Program-made: the position numbers and the translations under genes
Source: JBARDN01 sp050736695
GTDB lineage: Bacteria; Desulfobacterota; Binatia; Binatales; Binataceae
DNA: 5,518 nucleotides
Assembly (NCBI GenBank): GCA_050736695.1
Contig: JBOHWH010000183.1
Location: forward strand, 1-5,518
Direction: 5' to 3'
Notes under the pieces: generated by a model
Database searches by the model: none
What the model saw: the letters and a program-made list of their open reading frames with translations, nothing else
What the model was told of the DNA's origin: nothing
Shown: piece after piece, positions 1-5,489 of the stretch
Layout: each line of letters opens with the position of its first letter
Numbering within the stretch: position 1 is the first letter of the stretch

Positions 1-86
1 GTGAGTGAATTGGCTTTGTAAAAAATGGACCCCTGAAATCATTCGGCTTTTTCCCCGTCCGAGGTGCTTCGCGGCAATTCACTCAC
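1..86. repeat. Inverted repeat pair at the window edge
   Basis: The first 12 bases (gtgagtgaattg, 1-12) are the exact reverse complement of 75-86 (caattcactcac), with 62 bases between them. Because arm one begins at base 1, the repeat may continue outside the window. The enclosed DNA has no convincing reading frame. It could be a REP-like palindromic unit or the remains of a miniature element; no transposase is visible. The repeat is seen directly, while its nature is inference. Confidence 0.55.
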
Positions 87-90
87 AGAC

Positions 91-197
91 TCTCAGGATG
101 ACGGAAGGGGTGGCCGCCGCTCTCAAGATGATGGAAGGGGTGGCTGCGGCGGCCCGGATTCCGAATAGATTCACAGCCTCTCAGGATGGCATAGGGG
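91..197. repeat. Imperfect 30-bp tandem repeat with a partial third copy
   Basis: Bases 91-120 and 121-150 match at 26 of 30 positions; both have the form tctcaRgatgaYggaagggg followed by a GC-rich tail. A diverged partial copy begins at 179 (tctcaggatggcatagggg). The tails make a perfect 9-bp inverted repeat, 112-120 (ggccgccgc) with 146-154 (gcggcggcc), so transcribed RNA could fold here. A frame stays open through the region from 5 to 286, but its protein is repeat-derived and has no ribosome binding site. I read this as non-coding dispersed-repeat DNA. Confidence 0.6.
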
Positions 198-296
198 AAA
201 ACTCGCAGCGGCCTGCGCGCCTACCAAAGCAGGCTCTCACGCGCCAGCTAGGCGAGCGCGGATCACCAGCAGGGCACGCCCGATAGCCGCGATGGC

Positions 297-324
297 TTGA
301 CTCTCGGGTGCGGCGCGTTACAGT
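297..324 (+). promoter_or_regulatory. Candidate sigma70-type promoter of the leader unit
   Basis: TTGACT (297-302, five of six matches to the -35 consensus) and TACAGT (319-324, four of six to the -10) are separated by 16 bases. This would place the start of transcription near 331, about 26 bases before the ATG of the short ORF at 357. The hexamers and spacing are seen; activity is inferred. The location between repeat DNA and a Shine-Dalgarno/ORF/terminator series strengthens the call. Confidence 0.45.
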
Positions 325-356
325 GGACGCCATCTTCGGAAGGAGGCGCATTCGCT

Positions 357-425
357 ATGAAGACTTATCGAAATGAACCTGCTCAGTCCCGCCGCATCGC
401 GCCTTCCGTAATCGTCGTCCGGTAA
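357..425 (+). CDS. Putative 22-residue leader peptide
   Basis: This is a 22-codon ORF (starts MKTYRNEPAQ, ends SVIVVR, stop TAA). It has a strong Shine-Dalgarno, aggagg at 341-346, 10 bases before the ATG. It sits between a candidate promoter (297-324) and an intrinsic terminator (453-485), the order expected of a transcription-attenuation leader. The last six sense codons read Val-Ile-Val-Val-Arg after a Ser, and an Ile codon lies slightly earlier. Branched-chain codon clusters are known in ilv-type leader peptides, but no ilv gene follows here; the next gene is a RIO kinase. I do not recognise the peptide. Bases 402-408 (ccttccg) are complementary to 337-343 (cggaagg), overlapping the Shine-Dalgarno, so its translation may be affected by folding. 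Alternatives are a small protein of its own, or a non-coding RNA spanning about 331-486. Confidence 0.35.
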   Translation: MKTYRNEPAQSRRIAPSVIVVR

Positions 426-452
426 TCACCAGAATTTTTTCCTGACATGACG

Positions 453-485
453 GCCACGGAGGCGAGAGCGCCCCGTGGCTTTTTT
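453..485 (+). terminator. Strong intrinsic terminator downstream of the leader ORF
   Basis: gccacgg (453-459) pairs with ccgtggc (473-479). Inside, after a bulged A, ggcg (461-464) pairs with cgcc (469-472), leaving a four-base agag loop. The 11-bp stem is followed directly by six T (480-485). It lies 27 bases after the stop of the 22-codon ORF and about 155 bases before the RIO kinase start. It therefore ends a short transcript or acts as an attenuator for the kinase. I found no clear competing anti-terminator stem. Confidence 0.8.
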
Positions 486-570
486 GCGTCTGCAAATCCC
501 GCGGCACGGGCCGCGCGATCGTGCGCACGCGTGGAACCGGCGCTCAACATCGAACCAGGGAGGACCAGCA

Positions 571-711
571 ATGACCGCGAACTACTTATGGCAGTCGGCA
601 TGCGTCGCAACCGCAAACGCCCCCAAACGTGGAGCACCAAATGACCGAGAATCAGCAGATCGAAGCCAACAGCGTACTCGATACGTTTTTTGGCGAGGGA
701 TTGATAACTGA
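571..711 (+). CDS. Possible upstream overlapping short ORF (46 codons)
   Basis: An ATG at 571 has a good Shine-Dalgarno, gggagg (558-563), 7 bases upstream. It opens a 46-codon frame beginning MTANYLWQS and ending at a TGA at 709-711. It runs across the RIO kinase start codon (641) in a different reading frame and overlaps 71 bases of that gene. The residues past 641 are a shadow of the kinase, and no family is recognisable. It may be an upstream ORF tuning kinase translation, or only a start-like sequence. The Shine-Dalgarno is better than that of the kinase itself, which is the only reason for listing it. Confidence 0.2.
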   Translation: MTANYLWQSACVATANAPKRGAPNDRESADRSQQRTRYVFWRGIDN

Positions 712-1387
712 AGTCCTGTACATCGTCCGCAGCGGCAAGGAGGCGACCGTCTATTGCTGCCGCGCGGCAACAGAGTTGGGCCGCGAGTTGGTCGCCGCCA
801 AGGTCTATCAGCCGCTGGAAAAACGCACCTTCCGCAACGACGCGGCCTATCAGGCCGGCCGCGGCGCGGACTGGGGATCACGCAATCGCCGCGCATTCGC
901 AAACAAGACCCACCACGGACGCGCGGTCCAGTACGCCACCTGGATCGGCGCCGAATACGAAACCCTGGAGATTTTGTACGGCGCCGGCGCCGACGTGCCC
1001 GAGCCAATCGCGAAAGCACCCGGCGCGATCCTGATGGAATATTTCGGCGACGAAAGCGGCGCCGCGCCGATGCTGGTGCGGGCGCGGATGGATTCAGCCG
1101 AGGCGCAAGGATGCCTGCGCGGAATTATCCAAAACGTCGCGCTATGGCTTGCGAATCATCGCGTGCATGGCGATCTCTCGCCGTACAACCTGCTCTACTT
1201 CGGCCGCCGCGCGATCGCGATCGATTTCCCGCAGGCCGTCGATGCGCGGATGAATCCGAACGCGCGGGCGCTACTGTCGCGCGATCTGGAAAACGTATGC
1301 GATCACTTCAGACGCGCGGGAATCAATGCCGATGCGATCAGAATCGCGGAAGATTTGTGGCGCCGCTATCGCGTGGGTCAGCTATGA
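641..1387 (+). CDS. RIO-family serine protein kinase
   Basis: This 248-residue protein has the full RIO kinase core. It shows the RIO-type nucleotide loop SGKEATVY (residues 31-38), the ATP-binding lysine in VAAKVY (K54), and a hinge around LMEYFGD (131-137). The catalytic loop is HGDLSPYN (176-183), with D178 as base and N183, and the metal-binding aspartate lies in IDFPQAVD (D195). All key residues are present, so it should be an active ATP-dependent kinase or ATPase in the cytoplasm. In archaea and eukaryotes RIO proteins act in small ribosomal subunit maturation; the role in bacteria is largely unestablished and no substrate can be read here. The ATG at 641 is preferred over a GTG at 629 because ggag (631-634) lies 6 bases before it. 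The gene is solitary, with a leader ORF, a terminator and an upstream ORF ahead of it and a gene-poor gap behind. Length is near that of small single-domain bacterial RIO proteins. Confidence 0.93.
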   Translation: MTENQQIEANSVLDTFFGEGLITEVLYIVRSGKEATVYCCRAATELGRELVAAKVYQPLEKRTFRNDAAYQAGRGADWGSRNRRAFANKTHHGRAVQYATWIGAEYETLEILYGAGADVPEPIAKAPGAILMEYFGDESGAAPMLVRARMDSAEAQGCLRGIIQNVALWLANHRVHGDLSPYNLLYFGRRAIAIDFPQAVDARMNPNARALLSRDLENVCDHFRRAGINADAIRIAEDLWRRYRVGQL

Positions 1388-1795
1388 ACGCGCGGATTTA
1401 TCTAGGGGAGTCTGATCATCGTGCCCGCGATCCAATGAATCGCCGGGCTCCACCCGCGGGCCGCCTCGCGCCCACCAGAACGCGTCGCAAAGCGCCCCGC
1501 ACGCGCGAATATAGACCCGCGGCGGCTCAGCCGCATTCCGCGCAGATTCGCTCGGAGGAGGTTTTTCGGATTCGCCCGGCATCGTGAGGCAATCGTAGCC
1601 GATTTATCCGCCGCGTGTAACGGAGACGATTGCGCACCTTCTCACCGGCTACGACCCGATCGAAAGGCTGAGATTTCTCGCCGCGCGTGCCGTCCGACGC
1701 CTCTTGAACGGAGCGCAATCGACAAATCGATCGGGCTCGGAATGACATGCTTCGCGGTTTGGTGCTTGCTCGAAGAAGATGAGCTATGCGCTCGG
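1388..1795. other. Gene-poor gap between convergent genes
   Basis: These 408 bases separate the kinase stop from the acyltransferase stop. I see no RNA gene and no protein with a recognisable family. A 67-codon frame starts at an ATG (1384) overlapping the kinase stop as ATGA and runs to 1587; it is Arg/Pro-rich (15 Arg) and lacks a clear Shine-Dalgarno. A 13-base palindrome (gcggctcagccgc, 1522-1534) and a small ATCGA/TCGAT stem near 1719-1732 are present. Neither has a T tract, so I see no convincing terminator for either flanking gene. Bases 1748-1757 (tgcttcgcgg) repeat 65-74 exactly and follow ggaatgac, suggesting a decayed copy of the left-edge repeat family. Confidence 0.6.
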
Positions 1796-2716
1796 CTAGT
1801 AGAATCTCTGTTCGCCCGGGGGACGGGTTTTCCAGCGGCGATGGATCCAGTTCCAGTGATCCGGATGCGCACGGATCATGGCTTCGATTGGGCGGACGAA
1901 ACGCTGGGTGTTTTCGACTATGTCGGCGTCGCGGTCGTCAGTCTTTTGAATTTCAACCGGCGGAAAAATCGTAATCTTGTGCTCTGCGCGCGCGCCTTGG
2001 CGCACCATGAAGCAGGGAACGACCGGCGCGCCGGTCGCGAGCGCAAGCCGCGCCGCGCCGTCGCTGGTCGAGGCGGCGAGTCCGAAGAAATCGACGAACG
2101 CGCCCTTGCGCACGTCGAGGTCGAGCGTGATCGCGACTTGCCAGTTCTTCCGGAGCAGGCGCATCGCGGTCATTCCGCCGGTTTTGCGCTCGATCAGCGC
2201 GTTGCCGAAGCTGACGCGCGCGGCGCGCACCGCCTTGTCCATCAATGGGTTGCGCAGAACGCGATTGACGATTCCGATCCGATAGCCGTAAACCGAATGC
2301 GCAACGTTGAGCAACTCCCAATTGCCAAAATGCGCCGTCAGCACGATAATTCCGTGCCCCTTCGAGATCCGCTCGGCCTCGTCCCAGTGCTCCTTGCCCT
2401 CGTAAGTGACAACGTCCTCGATGTTGGATCGATTCAGCATCCGGATGTGCGACCATTCGGCGGCCATCCGGCCCCAATTGCGGTAGGCGCCGCGCAGGAT
2501 CTCGAGCCGCTGCTTAACCGGCATCTCGGGAAACGCGATTTCGAGATTCTTAAGCGCGATCGGACGATTGGGCCGATCAATTTCCATCGCGATTCGTCCG
2601 AGCTTTGCGCCCAGCCGCACCGCGCGATCAAGCGGCAACGCGCGCATCGCGGCGATGTATGCCGCCGCGCCCGCCCATTCGACGCGCGCCTGCAGCCCTC
2701 CTATCTGCCGGGGCAT
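1796..2716 (-). CDS. LpxL/HtrB-family lysophospholipid (lipid A) acyltransferase
   Basis: This 306-residue protein belongs to the LpxL/LpxM family, which transfers an acyl chain from acyl-ACP to a lipid A precursor on the inner face of the inner membrane. The catalytic HX4E motif is AHFGNWE (H129, E134). Family signatures follow in order: DRPNRPIALKNLEIAFPE (47-64), NRVLRNPLMD (151-160), FVDFFG (207-212), ATGAPVVP (227-234) and the C-terminal HWNWIHRRWKTRP (287-299). Length is typical. The family's usual DQ(D/N) site reads DLD here (198-200). The N-terminus has only a weakly hydrophobic stretch (about 14-28). No ATG, GTG or TTG lies in frame upstream before a stop at 2804-2806, so 2716 is the likely start, although it lacks a good Shine-Dalgarno. 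It lies 100 bases after gspD on the same strand, behind a GC hairpin, and is probably co-transcribed. The exact acceptor (lipid A, or another lipid as in some homologues) cannot be told from sequence. Confidence 0.88.
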   Translation of the reverse strand: MPRQIGGLQARVEWAGAAAYIAAMRALPLDRAVRLGAKLGRIAMEIDRPNRPIALKNLEIAFPEMPVKQRLEILRGAYRNWGRMAAEWSHIRMLNRSNIEDVVTYEGKEHWDEAERISKGHGIIVLTAHFGNWELLNVAHSVYGYRIGIVNRVLRNPLMDKAVRAARVSFGNALIERKTGGMTAMRLLRKNWQVAITLDLDVRKGAFVDFFGLAASTSDGAARLALATGAPVVPCFMVRQGARAEHKITIFPPVEIQKTDDRDADIVENTQRFVRPIEAMIRAHPDHWNWIHRRWKTRPPGEQRFY

Positions 2717-2733
2717 CGCGGTCCGTAAAGCGC

Positions 2734-2759
2734 GGCGCGCGAACTTCGGTCCGCGCGCC
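2734..2759 (-). promoter_or_regulatory. Intercistronic GC hairpin between gspD and the acyltransferase gene
   Basis: Bases 2734-2741 (ggcgcgcg) and 2752-2759 (cgcgcgcc) are perfect inverted repeats. In minus-strand RNA, three further pairs (one of them G-U) close a four-base CGAA loop, giving a stem of about 11 pairs. It ends 17 bases before the acyltransferase ATG. The bases following it on the minus strand have no run of T (only CTTTA), so it is not a standard terminator. A role in mRNA processing, stability or control of downstream translation is inferred. Confidence 0.6.
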
Positions 2760-2816
2760 GAATGCGAGGAAAAATCGCGTTCACATTCAAGCCCGGAAGT
2801 TATCTATGGAAGTTGT

Positions 2817-5384
2817 CTATGGCGACGCCGGCGCCATCCCCGCCCGGGTCGCGTCGAACGCGCGCGATGGCGGCATCACCCCGCTCGCCACCGCGGAACC
2901 GCTCGCCCCGGGAACCGCTCCCGACGGACCGCGCATGCTCGAGGGGCCGATCTCTTCGGTGTTGAACGGCGTATCACCTGACGACGAACGCGGCGTCGAA
3001 GCCGGGGGCGGTATGTCTTCCGGTGAAGGCGCGAGCGCAGGAACCGAGGGGGACGGCGCGCCGAGATCAGCCGCCGGCGGCACCGCGATTGAGAACGACG
3101 GCTTGTACAGCTCGTGAATCTGCGAGGCCGGCATGTCGTGAATTTCCCTGCGGCCGATCGACTGGATAAACCGGTGACGCTCGTCGAGCGCAAGCGCGCG
3201 CAACTGCGAGCGGTTGCGAACTACGTGCGGGGTCAGGAACACAATCAGGTTATCTTTCTGCCGATCGGTACTCTTATAGCTGAACAGGTTTCCGATCACC
3301 GGAATATCGGAAATATACGGGATGCCCTGTTTCTGGTTGTCATCCTGGCTCGAAAGCAATCCGCCGATGATGGCGGTGCGATGATTCTGCACCATCACAC
3401 TGGTGGAGGCCGAGCGAATCGTGGTGGTCGGTCCAAGCGGATTATTTGCCGTATTACCAACTACGTTGGAAACTTCCTCGTACATATCCAATTTGACGTA
3501 ATCGCCTTCGGAAACCTGCGGGACGATATCCAGAGTAATACCGACGTTCTGACGCTCGACTGAATTGAAGATCTGACCCGGCAGTCCGGCATTGGCCGAC
3601 GCCGAGCCGACAAACGGAAGGTTTTGGCCGACCACGATCATCGCCTCTTCGTTATCAGCGGTGAGCAGGGTCGGGGCCGAGAGGACGTTGGCGTGCGTGT
3701 CCGTCTCAAGCGCCTCCAGCACTGCGAGGTCGCACGGTATGGTGACCAAGCTGGCAGCAGCCGCTCCCACCCCTCCGGCGCCCGCAACCCCGGCGGCCAG
3801 GGTCGAAGGAACGCTGCAGGTGCCGCCGCCGGCGACACCGAGCGCGATACCGCTCAGCCCGAGCGGATTTGACAGCGCGTTCTGAAGGTTTCCAAAATTC
3901 ATCACGCCGGTGCCGATTCCGCTCGAAGTGTAAGCCTCGAAGCCCATCTGGCGGCTGCGTTCGGCGCTGACCTCGACGATTACCGCCTGCACAAAAACCT
4001 GCACGCGTGGCACATCGAGCTCGTCGATAATCTGTTTGAGCGTGGCCCAGTCCTGCGGCGAAGCGCTTACCACCAGTGCGTTGGTGGCAGGATCGGCCGT
4101 GATGTTAACCGGGTTGGTGAAGTTGCTGCCCTTGCCGCCCTCAGTGCTGGCCGAAGCAGAACCACCGGCAGGCGATCTCGAAGAATTGCCGCTCATCATC
4201 CCCATCCCGCTGCCCATGCCACCGCCGATGCCGCCCATTCCGCCCATGCCGCCGCCATAGCTGCTCATCATGCCGCCCATGCTGGAGCCGCCGTAACCGC
4301 CCATTCCTCCGCCCATTCCTCCGCCCATCCCTCCGAAACCACCGCCCATTCCACCCATCCCGCCCATGCCCATGCCCATGCCGCTGCTGCGGCCGAGCGA
4401 GCCGCGACCGGTGGTGGGCGAGAGCGTGGTCGGAGCGCCACCGCCGTTGAGCAGGTTGTTCATGACCTGAACCATCTCGAGCGCCTGCGCGTTCTTCAGC
4501 CGATAAACATGGATGCGGGAGGTGACATTGGGGGGTACGATGTCGAGCTTGGCAACGATCTCCTGAATCTCGCGCATCTGGAGCGGACCCGCCAGCACGA
4601 TCAGCGAGTTGGTGCGTTCGTCAGGAATTACTTTGAAGGTTCCCGATGGTTCTGAGGTGGTCGGCGCTACCACCCCCATACCGGGCCGCGGACCCCGCGG
4701 ACTGGAAGACGAACCGCCCAACCGCGCCGCCATAATCTGCTCGATCTCGGGCGCGATCTCACCGGCGAACGCGAGTTTGAGCGGTATAACCGCGACGTCC
4801 GCCTGTACGCCGTGGACATCGAGGCTTCCGATGATCTGCAAAAGACGCTGCACGTTGTAGGCGTCGTCGGTGATGATCAACGTGTTATCTTCGGGATAGG
4901 CGGCGACCAGACCGTCGTGCGAGACCATCGGCTGCACAACTCCAACCAGCGTGGCGGCATCGACGTTCTTTAACTTGATCATCCGGGTCACATATTCGTC
5001 GCCATGCAGGTCCGCCGGCGCCTGCGACTCGGTCAACGGGGCGTCGGAGCGCACATTGCGCGCCGGCACGATCTTTATGACTTTGCCGGCCTGCACCGTG
5101 GTGAAACCTTTGATCTGAAGAACCGACTGAAACAACGAATACGCCTGATCGGGCGTGACTTTGCTTGGCGAAATGATCGTCACCTTGCCGCGCACGCTTT
5201 CGTCGATGATGAAGTTCTTGCCGGTAATCTCACTGATGAATTTCGCCAGGACCGGAATGTCCACGTTCTGAAAATTCATTGTGATCTGGTCCGGAGCCAC
5301 CCGTGGCTCGGCTGCCTTTGCGGCATCAACCGATAAAAATGCGAACAATGCCGCAGCCAGCGCCACAGACCAGTAGCGGTTCAT
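2817..5384 (-). CDS. gspD: Type II secretion system secretin GspD
   Basis: This is the outer-membrane channel of the type II secretion system, 855 residues with the start used here. In order it has a Sec signal peptide (1-24, cleavage near AAKA-AEP), N0 (about 32-105), N1 (about 131-190), N2 (about 195-283), N3 (about 287-458) split by a long insertion, and the secretin barrel domain (about 460-725). Barrel hallmarks are VFVQAVIVEV (463-472), THANVLSAPTLLTADNEEA (563-581), IFNSVERQNVGITL (605-618), IIGGLL (672-677) and IPYISDIPVIGNLF (688-701). The last 130 residues are Pro/Ser/Ala-rich rather than a typical S-domain. ATG 5384 is preferred over ATG 5420 because ggaggt (5392-5397) lies 7 bases upstream and the signal peptide then starts at residue 1. 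N3 carries a Met/Gly-rich insertion, and the mature protein has only two cysteines (C523, C551). No other gsp gene is inside the window. The acyltransferase follows. Confidence 0.95.
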   Translation of the reverse strand: MNRYWSVALAAALFAFLSVDAAKAAEPRVAPDQITMNFQNVDIPVLAKFISEITGKNFIIDESVRGKVTIISPSKVTPDQAYSLFQSVLQIKGFTTVQAGKVIKIVPARNVRSDAPLTESQAPADLHGDEYVTRMIKLKNVDAATLVGVVQPMVSHDGLVAAYPEDNTLIITDDAYNVQRLLQIIGSLDVHGVQADVAVIPLKLAFAGEIAPEIEQIMAARLGGSSSSPRGPRPGMGVVAPTTSEPSGTFKVIPDERTNSLIVLAGPLQMREIQEIVAKLDIVPPNVTSRIHVYRLKNAQALEMVQVMNNLLNGGGAPTTLSPTTGRGSLGRSSGMGMGMGGMGGMGGGFGGMGGGMGGGMGGYGGSSMGGMMSSYGGGMGGMGGIGGGMGSGMGMMSGNSSRSPAGGSASASTEGGKGSNFTNPVNITADPATNALVVSASPQDWATLKQIIDELDVPRVQVFVQAVIVEVSAERSRQMGFEAYTSSGIGTGVMNFGNLQNALSNPLGLSGIALGVAGGGTCSVPSTLAAGVAGAGGVGAAAASLVTIPCDLAVLEALETDTHANVLSAPTLLTADNEEAMIVVGQNLPFVGSASANAGLPGQIFNSVERQNVGITLDIVPQVSEGDYVKLDMYEEVSNVVGNTANNPLGPTTTIRSASTSVMVQNHRTAIIGGLLSSQDDNQKQGIPYISDIPVIGNLFSYKSTDRQKDNLIVFLTPHVVRNRSQLRALALDERHRFIQSIGRREIHDMPASQIHELYKPSFSIAVPPAADLGAPSPSVPALAPSPEDIPPPASTPRSSSGDTPFNTEEIGPSSMRGPSGAVPGASGSAVASGVMPPSRAFDATRAGMAPASP
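4191..4388 (-). repeat. Met/Gly-rich low-complexity tract inside gspD
   Basis: Residues 333-398 of GspD contain 37 Gly and 17 Met out of 66, mostly as MGG, MGGG and GMGMG units, with Ser, Tyr, Phe and Ile making up the rest. The DNA is a run of degenerate ccgccca(t/c) units. Three consecutive 12-bp copies lie at 4297-4308 and 4309-4320 (identical) and 4321-4332 (one change). It sits in the N3 domain, where secretins often have flexible Gly-rich loops; the methionine richness is the unusual part. Confidence 0.9.
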
Positions 5385-5391
5385 CCGAGCC

Positions 5392-5397
5392 ACCTCC
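5392..5397 (-). promoter_or_regulatory. Ribosome binding site deciding the gspD start
   Basis: On the minus strand this reads GGAGGT, 7 bases before the ATG at 5384. The competing in-frame ATG at 5420 has only a weak G-rich stretch before it and would add 12 polar residues in front of the signal peptide. Confidence 0.75.
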
Positions 5398-5449
5398 GAA
5401 ACCGAATCCGGCGTGAGCATATGGCACCCCCACGAGACAGCGCAACCTT

Positions 5450-5489
5450 TGATCGTCTGATCGTCGCAAATCCCGATCGTTGCAAATTC
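5450..5489. repeat. Tandem 16-bp repeats upstream of gspD
   Basis: On the plus strand, tgatcgtcgcaaatcc (5458-5473) and cgatcgttgcaaattc (5474-5489) match at 13 of 16 positions. They are preceded by an 8-base partial copy, tgatcgtc (5450-5457). They lie 66-105 bases before the gspD start. Just beyond, minus-strand TATAGT (5504-5509) could be a -10 element, but its -35 would be outside the window. A regulator binding site at the gspD promoter is possible; only the repeat is observed. Confidence 0.45.

Noticed and set aside
5..286. 93-codon frame across the left-edge repeats
   Set aside because: The protein is the translation of the repeat units, with no ribosome binding site and no domain.
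431..440. Run of six T at 435-440 as a second terminator
   Set aside because: No stable hairpin lies directly upstream of it.
582..1019. 145-codon minus-strand frame over the kinase start
   Set aside because: It is an Arg-rich antisense shadow with no recognisable motif.
1382..1582. Minus-strand 66-codon frame containing RVYIRACG, which recalls the N-terminus of MiaB-type proteins
   Set aside because: The resemblance covers eight residues only. The rest does not fit, there is no Shine-Dalgarno, and the frame is closed soon after.
754..1587. Long Arg-rich frame inside and beyond the RIO kinase
   Set aside because: It overlaps the kinase in another frame, where all conserved motifs belong to the kinase, and its composition is typical of a frame shadow. 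Only its last part from 1384 is mentioned as a weak finding.
1742..2728. 328-codon plus-strand frame antisense to the acyltransferase
   Set aside because: It mirrors the acyltransferase codons almost exactly, has no family resemblance or ribosome binding site, and is the expected result of GC-rich third positions.
3114..3563. 149-codon plus-strand frame within gspD
   Set aside because: It is antisense to the conserved secretin barrel, whose codons explain the absence of stops.
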